From: Pararhizobium qamdonense
GTDB lineage: Bacteria; Pseudomonadota; Alphaproteobacteria; Rhizobiales; Rhizobiaceae
Direction of reading: 5' to 3'
DNA: 64,000 bases
Assembly: GCF_029277445.1 (NCBI RefSeq)
Contig: NZ_CP119569.1
Coordinates: forward strand, 124,001 to 188,000
Numbering within the stretch: the first letter of the stretch is position 1; each line of letters opens with the position of its first letter. Under the pieces are notes generated by a model. That model was not told where the DNA came from. It did not search any database and saw nothing but the letters and a program-made list of their open reading frames with translations. Made by a program: the position numbers and the translations under genes. Of the stretch, positions 19,349 to 28,529 are shown piece after piece.

Positions 19349-19536
19349 AGTGTCTTATCCAATGCTCAAGAACCGTGAGCATAGTAAAGCGCGAACCAGG
19401 TTCCCACGCAAGCGGGCTTGGATGATTAGGCAAGACAACAGGAGTTTCCGGCAACACACGGCCGGCAGGACGATGGATAAATTGGTCAGTCAGATGGAGC
19501 CGATGTGGCTTCCACTGGTCAACCGGGGAGACCGTC

Positions 19537-20094
19537 ATGACCAATCTTGCAAACTGCCGTATCCTGATCCTCGCCACCGATGGCTTCGAGGATGCCGAAC
19601 TCTACAGTCCACGTCTTGCACTGCTTGACGCTGGCGCCCAGGTCACGCTCGCATCGCCACAGCATGAACCGATCCGCGGCTGCATCTACAATGCGGAAAC
19701 AGGCAATTCCGATCTCTCTGAGGAGACGATCACGCCTGACCGGCTGATCGCCGATGTCGAGGCGGATCAGTTCGATGCCCTCGTCCTGCCGGGCGGTGTG
19801 GTCAATCCCGACAAGCTGCGGCTCGATCCGAAGGCCATTGCCTTGGTCAGGGAGTTCGTCGCCGCAGGCAAGCCTGTCGCATCGATCTGCCATGGCCCCT
19901 GGCTGCTGGTGGAAGCCGACGTCCTGCGCGGCCGCCGAACCACGGCCTGGTACTCGATCCGCACCGACCTGAAAAATGCGGGCGCCACCGTTGTCGACGA
20001 AGAGGTCGTGGTGGATGGCAACATCATTACCAGCCGCATGCCGTCCGATATCCCGGCCTTCAACCAGGCGATCGTCACCGCGCTTCAGAACTGA
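19537..20094 (+). CDS. DJ-1/PfpI-family protein
   Basis: This is a class I glutamine amidotransferase-like domain of the DJ-1/PfpI group, whose members include chaperone/deglycase-type and stress proteins. The 185-residue product has the fold's GFEDAELYSPRLAL segment with the conserved Glu and the nucleophile elbow ASICHGPWLLVEA (Cys about 116), typical of PfpI/YhbO. The start ATG follows GGGGAG. It is the first gene of a four-gene plus-strand operon divergent from araC. The substrate is unknown; a role in handling reactive aldehydes would suit the neighbouring aldehyde dehydrogenase but is inferred. Confidence 0.85.
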   Translation: MTNLANCRILILATDGFEDAELYSPRLALLDAGAQVTLASPQHEPIRGCIYNAETGNSDLSEETITPDRLIADVEADQFDALVLPGGVVNPDKLRLDPKAIALVREFVAAGKPVASICHGPWLLVEADVLRGRRTTAWYSIRTDLKNAGATVVDEEVVVDGNIITSRMPSDIPAFNQAIVTALQN

Positions 20095-20139
20095 GCGCAA
20101 GGACACGCCATCTCGGTCGCTGTTTACAAGGAGATCGCC

Positions 20140-21567
20140 ATGACCAGCAAATTTCAGCTTCTGATCAACGGCAAGAGCCACGAAGGCTCGAAGCGTTTCG
20201 CAGTTGACGTCATCAATCCGGCGACGGGCGAAAGCATCGGCAAAGTGGCCTACGGGTCGCCAGCCGATATCGAAGAGGCCATCGAAACCGCCCGCCGAGG
20301 GCTGCAATCTTGGCAGGCAGTGCCGGCTTGGGAGCGCGGGCGTATCCTGAAAGATGCTGCCGGGATCATCCGGCGCGATGCCGACCGCATCGCCGACATG
20401 CTGACGCTGGAACAAGGTAAGATCCTTGCTCAGGCACGAGATGAGGTTAATCGCGCCGCCGACTTTATAGAATGGGGTGGAGAACAGGCCCGTCGGATCG
20501 CTGGTAGGATCGTGCCGGGCCGACAGGCGGGCCAGCGCATCGAGGTGCAGCCGCATCCGATCGGGGTTGTCGCAGCGCTCACGCCCTGGAATTTTCCGAT
20601 AGCACTTGCTGCGAAGAAGTTTGCCGGCGCGCTCGCCGCCGGATGCGCCATCATCTGCAAACCCTCTCAGGAAACGCCGGGCTGCGTGCTGGCCTTGGGC
20701 GAGGCTTTGCTGGAAGCGGGCGTGCATCCCGCAGCACTCGCCGTTGTCTTCGGCGACGCCAATCAGGTATCAACACAGCTGATCGAGTCACCCGTGATCT
20801 CCAAGATCACCTTCACAGGCTCGATCCCGATCGGCAAACGCCTAGCCGCAGCAGCAGGCCTGCATATGAAGCCCGTGACGATGGAGCTCGGTGGTCATGC
20901 GCCTGTTGTTGTCTGCAGCGATGTAGATCCGGAGGCAACGGCGGAACTGCTGGCCCGCGCCAAGTTCACCAATGCCGGCCAGATCTGCCTCTGCCCGTCG
21001 CGCTTTTTTGTGGAGGAGAGCATTTCCGAAAGATTTAGCACCCGCTTTGCGGAGGTCGCTGCGAAGCTCAGGTTGGGAGATGGGATGGATCCCGCCACCG
21101 AGGTCGGTCCATTGGCGAACGAGCGTCGCGTTGCGGCAATCGCCCGCCTGGTTGACGACGCGCGAGACCGGGGTGCGCGGATCCTTGCCGGCGGCGATCG
21201 TGTCGGAAATCGGGGCTATTTCTATGCACCCACGGTTTTGACGAACATTTGTGACGAGGCAGCCATCCTTCATGAGGAGCCATTCGGCCCGGTGGCCCCG
21301 ATCCTGCCGTTCAGGGACGAGGTGGCAATGCTCCACGCTGCGAACGGCTTGGAGTTTGGCTTGTCTGCCTACGTGTTCACCCATAACGGCAAGCGCCAGC
21401 GCCGTCTGGTTGATGCGCTTCAATATGGCGCGGTCTCGGTCAACAGCAGTCTCACACACCTGCCTGAGGCCCCGCTTGGAGGCTGGAAGGAGAGCGGTAT
21501 CGGCACGGAAGGCGGCATCGAAATTCTTGAGCCCTACACAATCTCCAAGCACGTCAACCTCATCTAG
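20140..21567 (+). CDS. NAD(P)-dependent aldehyde dehydrogenase, succinate-semialdehyde-dehydrogenase-like
   Basis: This is an aldehyde dehydrogenase of 475 residues, normal length. Visible motifs are the oxyanion TPWNFP (149-154), the general base Glu249 in MELGGHAP, and catalytic Cys283 in NAGQICLCPSR. The C-x-C arrangement after GQ resembles SSADH-type enzymes (GabD/SSADH), but the substrate cannot be fixed. It follows the DJ-1 gene by 45 bp with AAGGAG upstream of the ATG, and precedes a lyase and an SDR in the same operon. It is not the same enzyme as those at 46492 and 49423, which show different motif details. Confidence 0.88.
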   Translation: MTSKFQLLINGKSHEGSKRFAVDVINPATGESIGKVAYGSPADIEEAIETARRGLQSWQAVPAWERGRILKDAAGIIRRDADRIADMLTLEQGKILAQARDEVNRAADFIEWGGEQARRIAGRIVPGRQAGQRIEVQPHPIGVVAALTPWNFPIALAAKKFAGALAAGCAIICKPSQETPGCVLALGEALLEAGVHPAALAVVFGDANQVSTQLIESPVISKITFTGSIPIGKRLAAAAGLHMKPVTMELGGHAPVVVCSDVDPEATAELLARAKFTNAGQICLCPSRFFVEESISERFSTRFAEVAAKLRLGDGMDPATEVGPLANERRVAAIARLVDDARDRGARILAGGDRVGNRGYFYAPTVLTNICDEAAILHEEPFGPVAPILPFRDEVAMLHAANGLEFGLSAYVFTHNGKRQRRLVDALQYGAVSVNSSLTHLPEAPLGGWKESGIGTEGGIEILEPYTISKHVNLI

Positions 21568-21644
21568 CGAGGCCCATCGGGAACGAGGGGATGGTTGCGC
21601 GCCGCCGCCTACTTTTTCCATATGGCACCGAAAGGAGACCGGCC

Positions 21645-23009
21645 ATGAGCAGTCTTTCCCTCACCGACTCATTCCTGTTCGGCGGCAGCTTCGTCGATGC
21701 CGACATGCGTGCGCTGTTCGACAGCGACGCCATCGTCAGTCGCTGCGTCGAAACCGAAGTTGCCCTTGCAAAGGCGCAGGCTCGTCTCGGGATAGTCCCG
21801 GAAGCTGCGGCGGAGGCCATCGCCGTTGCCGCTCGGACGATCCATTTCGACCAGCGCCGCCTTACGCGCGAGACGGAGCTCGTCGGCTATCCGATTTTGC
21901 CAATCGTCGAGCAACTCGCCGACGCCTGCGGCGAGGCGGGGCGCTATCTCCATTGGGGCGCGACGACCCAGGATATCATGGACACGGCAACAGTTCTCCA
22001 GATCCGCGCGGCGCTGGTCCTGATCGAGAAGCGGCTGGTGGATACCATGGATGCGTTACGCAGTCTTGCAGCGGAGCATCGGGACACGCCGATGGCCGGA
22101 CGCACGCATTTGCAGCATGCACTGCCGATCACATTCGGCTATAAGGCAGCCGTCTGGTTAAGCGCGCTTGAGCGCCATCACGAACGTCTGGCGCAGTTAC
22201 GCTCGCGCGTTCTCGTCGTTCAGTTCTCCGGTGCGTCTGGAACGCTGGCCTCGCTTGGCGAAGAAGGCCTTGCGGTCCAGGCAGAGCTGGCGAAAATCCT
22301 GGGTCTCGCAACGCCAACCATCACCTGGCATTCGGCGCGTGACGGCATGGCGGAGGTTGTGCAAGTCTTGGCGCTTGTCTGCGGCAGCCTTGCCAAGATC
22401 GCCTTCGATGTCTCTGTTATGATGACCACGGAACTGGGTGAGGTGGCGGAGCCCTACGCGCGTCATCGCGGCGCCTCCAGCACCATGCCGCAGAAGCGAA
22501 ATCCGATCTCCTGCGAGTTGATCATTGCTGCTGCCAAGATGGTCAGACAGCATGCCGGGCTGATGCTCGACGCGATGGTGCATGACTTTGAGCGCGCCAC
22601 GGGCGCATGGCACGTTGAATGGGCAGCGATCCCGGAGAGCTTTGCGCTGACCTCTGGTGCTCTTTCACAAGCAAGCTTCATGCTCTCGGGGCTCGTCGTC
22701 CATCCGGACAGGATGCTGGCAAACCTTCGGATAACCAGAGGTCTCATCGTCGCCGAAGCGGTCATGATGGCGCTCGCGCCCTTCACCGGCCGCCAGACGG
22801 CCCATGATCTCGTTTACGCCGCCTGCCGCCACGCGGTGGAAACGGACAGGTCGCTCTTTGATGTGCTGGTTGAGGTACAGGACGTGGTGGTTCCGCTTGG
22901 ACGCGAGTGTCTCCGGTCGCTCACCGATCCCGCCAATTACCTGGGCTCTGCAGCGCGGATGGTCGATCGGATCCTCCAGGCTCGGTCCCGGAGCGCTTTG
23001 GAGAATTAG
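21645..23009 (+). CDS. Fumarase/aspartase-superfamily lyase, adenylosuccinate lyase or PcaB-like
   Basis: The 454-residue product belongs to the superfamily of adenylosuccinate lyase and 3-carboxy-cis,cis-muconate cycloisomerase. Motifs are GATTQDIMDT (about 105-114), AGRTHLQHALPITFG, and the family signature GASSTMPQKRNP (about 277-288). The start at 21645 (MSSLSLTDSF) follows AAAGGAGACCGGCC; an earlier in-frame start at 21591 lacks support. The presence of an aldehyde dehydrogenase and SDR beside it, rather than purine genes, argues for catabolic beta-elimination or cycloisomerisation. The substrate is not known. Confidence 0.85.
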   Translation: MSSLSLTDSFLFGGSFVDADMRALFDSDAIVSRCVETEVALAKAQARLGIVPEAAAEAIAVAARTIHFDQRRLTRETELVGYPILPIVEQLADACGEAGRYLHWGATTQDIMDTATVLQIRAALVLIEKRLVDTMDALRSLAAEHRDTPMAGRTHLQHALPITFGYKAAVWLSALERHHERLAQLRSRVLVVQFSGASGTLASLGEEGLAVQAELAKILGLATPTITWHSARDGMAEVVQVLALVCGSLAKIAFDVSVMMTTELGEVAEPYARHRGASSTMPQKRNPISCELIIAAAKMVRQHAGLMLDAMVHDFERATGAWHVEWAAIPESFALTSGALSQASFMLSGLVVHPDRMLANLRITRGLIVAEAVMMALAPFTGRQTAHDLVYAACRHAVETDRSLFDVLVEVQDVVVPLGRECLRSLTDPANYLGSAARMVDRILQARSRSALEN

Positions 23010-23104
23010 GCAAGTCTTGCCGAGAATCCGGCAACAGCACGTTCGCGACCTCTGCCATAACAACCTTGTCACCAACCCATCCACCAGATCACAGGAGATC
23101 GGAT

Positions 23105-23860
23105 ATGAACACAGTTTCCATCGTCACCGGCGGCAGCCGCGGGCTCGGCCGCAACACCGCCATCAGCATTGCCCGTCACGGCGGCGATGTCATTCTGACC
23201 TACCGAAATGGTGCCGAACAGGCAAAGGCCGTCGTGGCCGAGATCGAAGCTTTGGGCCGCAAGGCGGTAGCCCTGCAGCTCGACGTGACGGACGTGTCTT
23301 CGTTCAAAGCATTTGCCGATGCCGTCAGTCAGGCCCTTTCGGCAACCTGGAACCGCGATACCTTCGACCACCTGGTCAACAATGCGGGCCAGGGCGAGAT
23401 GGCGAGCTTCACGGAGACAACCGAAACGCAGTTCGACGCTCTCTTCAACACCCATGTGAAGGGTGTTTTCTTCCTGACGCAGACGCTTCTGCCACTGCTT
23501 GCCGACGGCGGGCGCATTGTTAACTTCTCATCGGGCCTCACACGCGTCTCTGCGCCCGGCTTCTCGGCTTATTCCGCTGCCAAGGGCGCAGTCGAGATCC
23601 TGACACTCTACATGGCGAAGGAGCTCGCGGCCCGCGGCATCACTGCCAATACGGTCGCGCCGGGCGCTATCGAAACCGACTTTCTTGGCGGTGCTGTGCG
23701 CGACATGCCGGACCTTAATATGCATTTCGCCGGCATGACGGCTCTGGGTCGGGTCGGTGTTCCAGATGACATCGGACCGATGGTCGCCAGCCTGCTCGGT
23801 CCTGACAATCGCTGGATCACCGCACAGCGTATCGAAGTCTCCGGCGGCCAGGTTATCTGA
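23105..23860 (+). CDS. Short-chain dehydrogenase/reductase
   Basis: This is a classical SDR oxidoreductase of 251 residues. It has the cofactor motif TGGSRGLGR (about 8-16), NNAGQ (about 91-95), the catalytic Ser in IVNFSSG, and the Tyr-x3-Lys pair in YSAAKGA (about 157-163), followed by NTVAPGAIETDF. The start at 23105 follows ACAGGAGATCGGAT. Closest in look to FabG-type 3-oxoacyl reductases, but the substrate is unknown. It is the last gene of the operon and is followed by a strong hairpin at 23872. Confidence 0.9.
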   Translation: MNTVSIVTGGSRGLGRNTAISIARHGGDVILTYRNGAEQAKAVVAEIEALGRKAVALQLDVTDVSSFKAFADAVSQALSATWNRDTFDHLVNNAGQGEMASFTETTETQFDALFNTHVKGVFFLTQTLLPLLADGGRIVNFSSGLTRVSAPGFSAYSAAKGAVEILTLYMAKELAARGITANTVAPGAIETDFLGGAVRDMPDLNMHFAGMTALGRVGVPDDIGPMVASLLGPDNRWITAQRIEVSGGQVI

Positions 23861-23871
23861 TCCCGATGGGC

Positions 23872-23901
23872 GAGGTCGCTGTTTCACGACACAGCGACCT
23901 C
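23872..23901 (+). terminator. Hairpin terminator after the SDR gene
   Basis: An 11-bp perfect stem, GAGGTCGCTGT (23872-23882) and ACAGCGACCTC (23891-23901), with an 8-nt loop, starts 11 bp after the SDR stop codon. Only a short pyrimidine stretch (TTCG) follows, so it is not a textbook intrinsic terminator, but it is well placed to end the DJ-1 to SDR operon. Confidence 0.65.
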
Positions 23902-24105
23902 TTCGCACGTTCATCGAGATGTTCTCTGGTTTTTCCCGGTTCAAAATCGTATTGAGATTCTGCAACCAGCGACTAGATCGCCGGCGCACTGACGAGGAAT
24001 TATCGGTGCCTTAATATCACGCTGATGTCCTTGGCGGCGATAGCATATTGGCGATAATAGCGCCACCTGGACCATCCACTCCAGAGAAATGAATGAGGGT
24101 CTGAC

Positions 24106-25119
24106 TTGCGATCGGTATTGTTCTTAACCTGTGATGATTCCGCCGCCGGATATCTCAAGGCACGCTACCGGACACACGCTCCGCGGCCCGAGATTGTTCC
24201 CTTGCTTGCGCGACTGATCCGCGCGCCGATAACCGGGTTGGGTGTGAGGTTTGGACCCATTAATGGCCTCAGCCGCGATGAAAATGGAAAATCGCAAGGC
24301 GACCGACACCTGCTCCATCCAGATGTGGATTTAGGCATCGCCGACCTCCTCCTTCGGTGGGGGGATGCCGAACGGGTGGAATTCTACGTCGATCCCGACC
24401 CCAACAGCCAACTCTTGATGACGCTGCTGTTAACGCAGGCGCTCTCCGCTGGGGTCGATCATCGAAAGATCTTTCTAATGCACGGACCTGTTCCATGGGG
24501 TCAGGTCGATGCGTTGAAGCCACCCACAGAGATGGCATCACCGCGGCAGGTGGAAGAGTCGCATTTGGAGTTGGCGGCGTCAGTTTGGACAGCCTATTGC
24601 GCGCCGACTCCCGAATCGTGGTTTACCCTGCTCCGACAGAATGTCGACCTCTTCCCGTTCCTGCAAGCCGCGATGGACGCGCTGCTGGACGATCTGCCGC
24701 GGCCCGAGAGCGGTCTTGGGGCATGCGAGCATCTTGCACTGACGACCATCGGCGCCAGTGGATCCACAGTAGGCGAGGTTGTGGGTGCATTCTATCAAGA
24801 CCCGGTAAGGCGGCTGATCGACCTATCCCAAATAGTACCCCTGCTCGGTTCGCTCGCAGATGGCGCAACACCGCTCATCGAAGGGTTGCAAGGCCGCCTG
24901 CGCGCTGAAGACTATCATGAAGACGCCGACGCGTGGGATGCGTTTCGCGGCAGTCACCTACGGCTGACGCATGTCGGCAGCAGAATCCTCGCAGGAGAGT
25001 TGGATTTCATTGAGGCACACGGCATCGACCGCTGGTGGGGCGGAACACGACTGGAAGCCTCTATATGCTGGCGATGGGATCGGGAGACACGGACGCTCGC
25101 TCATCCTATAAGAGGCTAA
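24106..25119 (+). CDS. DUF1835-like protein of unknown function
   Basis: The 337-residue product starts SVLFLTCDDSAAGYLK, resembling the DUF1835 N-terminus with its G/CDS-x-AG-x-L motif, and continues with a Rossmann-like region (VEFYVDPDPNSQLLMTLLLTQAL and KIFLMHGPVPWG). The C-terminal third, with RLTHVGSRILAGELDF and a Trp-rich WWGGTRL end, is typical of DUF1835/DUF3658 proteins. TTG at 24106 preceded by GAGG is the only start consistent with the conserved N-terminus. It stands alone between two operons. Its function is unknown and the family call is from memory of the pattern. Confidence 0.6.
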   Translation: MRSVLFLTCDDSAAGYLKARYRTHAPRPEIVPLLARLIRAPITGLGVRFGPINGLSRDENGKSQGDRHLLHPDVDLGIADLLLRWGDAERVEFYVDPDPNSQLLMTLLLTQALSAGVDHRKIFLMHGPVPWGQVDALKPPTEMASPRQVEESHLELAASVWTAYCAPTPESWFTLLRQNVDLFPFLQAAMDALLDDLPRPESGLGACEHLALTTIGASGSTVGEVVGAFYQDPVRRLIDLSQIVPLLGSLADGATPLIEGLQGRLRAEDYHEDADAWDAFRGSHLRLTHVGSRILAGELDFIEAHGIDRWWGGTRLEASICWRWDRETRTLAHPIRG

Positions 25120-25190
25120 CGGGACACGCTACCCTTCCCGCAGATGGTAGATGCATGAACTCGTCTTTGAGCCATCTCATCCTTTTGAAA

Positions 25191-25728
25191 GTGAACCGCC
25201 CCGGCTTTGCCGGAGACCGTTTGGTTTACATTATGCGGCGAATGCTGGTTCGTCCAGCATGGCGTAGTATTGCACTTCGGCTCCGGCTGGCGGGATGTTC
25301 CCGATGGGCTCCAGCAGCCTTCGGTGGTTGAACCAGTCAACCCATTCAAGTGTGGCGAATTCGACGGCTTTGAGGTTTCGCCACGGCCCTCGGCGATGAA
25401 TGACCTCGGCCTTGTAAAGACCATTGATCGTTTCCGCGAGAGCGTTGTCGTAAGAATCGCCGACGCTGCCAACGGACGGTTCTATTCCGGCTTCCGCCAG
25501 CCGCTCTGAGTATTTTAGCACGCCGCGGACGGGCCGCCGGTCATGGAGCGCCTAGTCCAGAGCATCAAGGACGAAACTCGCATGAGCGGTCCGGCTCACT
25601 CGCCAACCGACGATGCGGCGGGCGAAGGCATCGATCACGAAAGCGACGTAAACGAAGCCCTGCCAAGTGGCGACATACGTGAAATCGGAAAGCCACAGCA
25701 TGTCCGGCCTCGGTGCACCTACCTCAGC
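25191..25728 (-). mobile_element. IS3-family insertion sequence remnant (3' part of orfB)
   Basis: Reading the minus strand from about 25728, the translation gives MLWLSDFTYVATWQGFVYVA, then FARRIVGWRVSRTAHASFVL, and later VGSVGDSYDNALAETINGLYKAEVIHRRGPW, all typical of the IS3-family transposase DDE domain. Between HDRRPV and YSERLAEAGI about 15-18 residues are missing, removing the HSDRG motif with the second catalytic Asp, so it is inactive. A TGAACCGCCCCGGCTTTGCC-like end at about 25193-25212 is probably the 3' terminal repeat. The 5' end and orfA are absent; the remnant abuts the EamA fragment. Confidence 0.8.
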
Positions 25729-25842
25729 CCACCCGTGACAATGCTATGGGCGTGGATGTTGTTCTCGGAGCCTCTGACCATCGCGATGTTTGCCGGGCTG
25801 GCGGTAACCTTGCTGGGCGTATGGGTGACGTCGCGTGGCTGA
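25729..25842 (+). pseudogene. C-terminal fragment of an EamA/DMT-family transporter
   Basis: The plus strand encodes LSPPVTMLWAWMLFSEPLTIAMFAGLAVTLLGVWVTSRG then a stop (shown here in pieces: the motif MLWAWMLFSEPL and the terminal GLAVTLLGVWVT). This is the last two helices of a drug/metabolite exporter, truncated at its 5' side by the IS3 remnant. No start or ribosome-binding site exists. Confidence 0.7.
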
Positions 25843-25945
25843 CCAGTGCGCAACTGCATTCCTATCCTTGTTAAAACACGGCATGACAAATATCGATTGA
25901 ACCTGTGAGAGTATTCATTTCCTGTATTCTTAATCGAGTGCCATA

Positions 25946-26830
25946 TTGTGGTCCAACCTCACCGGAGCAGGCCACTTGGGACACGTCGTCGATCAGCACG
26001 CACTTATCCGCGGGAATCGTATCGCCTACGGCGTTCATGGCGAAGGTCCGCCCGTTGTGCTTGTGCATGGGACGCCGTCGTCATCCTACATTTGGCGAAA
26101 CGTGGTTCCGCACCTGGTCAGCACGGGCTATAAGGCCTATGTCTTCGATTTGCTGGGCTATGGACTGTCGGAGCGGCCCTGGGACCCATCCATCGATACG
26201 TCCATGACGGGGCAGGTCAGCGTCTTGGAAGACCTTCTCTCCGATTGGGGACTGGACAAGTTCCACCTCGTCGCGCACGACATCGGGGGCGGAATTGCGC
26301 AACGCTTTGGTGTTGGCTCTGTCGGCAGCCTTCTATCACTCACCATGATCGACACGGTGAGCTACGACAGCTACCCATCAAAGCGCACACGGCAGCAGAT
26401 GGAGGAGGGTCTAGAGACCCTCATCAAAAAGCCGGACGCCGAGCATCGATCGCACTTCAGAGAATGGCTACTTTCCACGCTGAGCGATGCGGCCAACTTT
26501 GACCCGGATGCGCTCAAAACCTATTTGGATTTCATAAGCGGCCCGATCGGACAGGGAAGCCTGTTTCAGCATCAAGTGACGCATTATGATCCGAAACACA
26601 CGATGGAAATAGCAGATCGCCTGGATGTCCTTGGTCGAGTGCCCGTTCAAATCGTGTGGGGCGCCGAGGATGCCTGGCAGGTCGTTGATTGGGCTCATAA
26701 GCTTCAAGGTGCGATTCCCGGAAGCGCTTTGCACATAATTGAAAAGTGCGGACATTTTGCTCCGGAAGAACGACCTGCGGAAGTCGCCGAACTTCTAACA
26801 AGCTTTTTTGCTCGCCTCCCTTCACTCTAA
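25946..26830 (+). CDS. Alpha/beta-hydrolase, haloalkane-dehalogenase-like
   Basis: The 294-residue product has the alpha/beta-hydrolase fold with oxyanion motif HGTPSSSYIWR (about 50-60), nucleophile elbow VAHDIGGGIAQR (Asp about 110), the acid region WGAEDAW, and the final His in KCGHFAPEERP. Asp rather than Ser as nucleophile suggests a haloalkane or haloacetate dehalogenase or epoxide hydrolase relative; the tryptophan after the nucleophile found in haloalkane dehalogenases is Ile here. The start is unclear: TTG 25946 or TTG 25976 (after GGAGCAGG). It stands between the IS remnant and a LysR gene that may control it. Confidence 0.78.
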   Translation: MWSNLTGAGHLGHVVDQHALIRGNRIAYGVHGEGPPVVLVHGTPSSSYIWRNVVPHLVSTGYKAYVFDLLGYGLSERPWDPSIDTSMTGQVSVLEDLLSDWGLDKFHLVAHDIGGGIAQRFGVGSVGSLLSLTMIDTVSYDSYPSKRTRQQMEEGLETLIKKPDAEHRSHFREWLLSTLSDAANFDPDALKTYLDFISGPIGQGSLFQHQVTHYDPKHTMEIADRLDVLGRVPVQIVWGAEDAWQVVDWAHKLQGAIPGSALHIIEKCGHFAPEERPAEVAELLTSFFARLPSL

Positions 26831-26917
26831 AGGATTTGCGATGCCGTTGTGAACGGCCCTTGGAGGCTGAATTGCGGGGTACAACGAGATGAGTGCAATT
26901 CTTCTGAGGGAAAATAG

Positions 26918-27835
26918 ATGGATGCAGAAATACCATCGAGATTAGTCATGTCTCCCAAAGTTTCTCAACGATTGGACATCGAGTCACTGCGAACGTTGTG
27001 TGCTATCGAGGACCACGGAGGAATTACCAGGGCCGCCGACTATCTCGGCCTGTCGCAATCTGCAGTGAGCCACAAGGTCAAGCGGTTGGAAATCAGCCTT
27101 GACTGCGCCCTGTTGTGCCGTCGATCCAACGCGCCCCTTTTTACGGATGCCGGAAAAGACCTGCTGGTCTATGCAAAGCGCATATTGGGGATCCACGATG
27201 AGGCACTGCGCAGTCTGTCCAAGTCGCCGCTTCGGGGAAGCATCAACCTTGGTATGACAGAGGATACAACGTGTAGCGATCTCTCTCAGATTCTGACTCG
27301 GTTCACGCGGCTATATCCGGGAATAACGGTGCGGGCCCAGGTTCGCCAAAGCTTGGATCTGCTGCAGATGTTCACCGCCGGAGCTATTGAAATAGCAATT
27401 GTGCAGGTCTTCCAACACGATGTTCGACCGACAGACATTGTCCTTTTTGAGGACCGACTCCATTGGGTAAAATCTCCGGACCTTGATCTGGACCTGAGTG
27501 ACAAGGTCCCATTTCTGTCCTTCGATGAAAACTGCTTCTATCGCCGCTGGGCTATGGATATCGCGCAAGAGCAGGATAGCATTTTCAGAACTGTTCTTGA
27601 GTGCGCAAGTGCTGCTGGTATTGTCGCCGGAGTTAATGCCGGCTTGGGTGTTGCTCTGCTGAGTGGGCGGCACGTGAGCGCAGACATGGAAGTCATCGAC
27701 GCGGCGTTTATCGCTCCGCCCAGTGTGGCGTCCGTCATCCGCGTCTCTCGAAAATCTCGCGACCCTGCCACAGAGGCGCTTGTCAGTGAAATTAAGAATG
27801 AGATCAGCCGTCGTAGGAAATTACGTGTCATCTGA
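26918..27835 (+). CDS. LysR-family transcriptional regulator
   Basis: The 305-residue product has the LysR helix-turn-helix (RLDIESLRTLCAIEDHGG, ITRAADYLGLSQSAVSHKVKRLE) and a C-terminal substrate-binding domain with LRGSINLGMTED (about 105-116). The start ATG follows CTGAGGGAAAAT. It lies between the hydrolase and a LysE exporter, all on the plus strand; the LysE gene is 70 bp downstream of it. A LysR-LysE pair often means amino-acid-responsive export, but the effector is unknown. Confidence 0.88.
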   Translation: MDAEIPSRLVMSPKVSQRLDIESLRTLCAIEDHGGITRAADYLGLSQSAVSHKVKRLEISLDCALLCRRSNAPLFTDAGKDLLVYAKRILGIHDEALRSLSKSPLRGSINLGMTEDTTCSDLSQILTRFTRLYPGITVRAQVRQSLDLLQMFTAGAIEIAIVQVFQHDVRPTDIVLFEDRLHWVKSPDLDLDLSDKVPFLSFDENCFYRRWAMDIAQEQDSIFRTVLECASAAGIVAGVNAGLGVALLSGRHVSADMEVIDAAFIAPPSVASVIRVSRKSRDPATEALVSEIKNEISRRRKLRVI

Positions 27836-27905
27836 AACGGCCGTTGTCGACGGGTATGATGCCGATCCAAGAGCGTAAGCAATGGATTACGCAAGGAGCA
27901 AGTAC

Positions 27906-28529
27906 ATGGATTTTGACCTGCCCATCATAGCCACTGCTCTAGGCCTCTATGTGGCGGGAGTGGTCAGTCCCGGCCCGAACTTCGCTCTAGTGTCAAGAAT
28001 GGCTGTATCCGGCGCGAAACAAAGTGCTATCGGCGCTACATTGGGTTTGGCTTTTGCTTCGACACTCTACGCCATTCTCACGATGACGGGGCTCGCTTTG
28101 CTCTTGACGCGGATCGGATGGCTCTCGGCGGGCCTCCAGATAGCCGGGGGTTGCTACCTGGTCTATCTGGGGCTGAAAGCGTGGTTAAACGCAAACCCCA
28201 GCACCTACCAAAACACCTCGGGCAGCGTTGGAAGCCTTTGGTCCGGTCTTCGTAGCGGCGCTATCGTTAATCTCGCGAACCCAAAGTGTATTGCATTTTT
28301 TGTCAGCCTGTACGCGGTCGTAATTCCGACGAGTGCCACAGCCTCCACCAAGCTTCTTGTCCTCGCGGGTGGCTTTCTGTTTGAGATCACGTGGTACGGC
28401 CTTGTCATAGTCCTGTTTTCAACCTCTCCAGCCCGCCGGATTTTCGAGCGTTTTGGAATCTGGATCGAACGCGCCGTGGGTACGATTCTCGCGGGCTTTG
28501 GTCTTCGACTAATAGCTGAAAAGCTGTGA
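27906..28529 (+). CDS. LysE/RhtB-family amino-acid exporter (repeat copy 2, intact)
   Basis: This is an inner-membrane exporter of the LysE/RhtB superfamily, which expels amino acids or their derivatives. The 207-residue product has the N-terminal signature GVVSPGPNFALVSRMAVSGA (about 18-37), about six hydrophobic segments, and GAIVNLANPKCIAFFVSLYA in the middle. The start at 27906 is chosen because AAGGAG lies 7 bp upstream; an earlier ATG at 27882 has no such site. The 3' part is the intact counterpart of the remnant at 18148-18403. It converges with the broken araC copy. Confidence 0.88.
   Translation: MDFDLPIIATALGLYVAGVVSPGPNFALVSRMAVSGAKQSAIGATLGLAFASTLYAILTMTGLALLLTRIGWLSAGLQIAGGCYLVYLGLKAWLNANPSTYQNTSGSVGSLWSGLRSGAIVNLANPKCIAFFVSLYAVVIPTSATASTKLLVLAGGFLFEITWYGLVIVLFSTSPARRIFERFGIWIERAVGTILAGFGLRLIAEKL

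Larger units (their letters stand above)
18148..19392. repeat. Duplicated lysE-araC module, copy 1
   Basis: This segment is repeated in direct orientation at about 28262-29515, at roughly 85-90% identity judged by eye. It covers the 3' end of a LysE gene, the complete araC gene on the opposite strand, and about 45 bp of upstream DNA with the shared run agcatagtaaagcgcg-like text. Copy 1 has an intact araC and a ruined lysE; copy 2 is the reverse. The exact ends are estimated. Confidence 0.8.
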
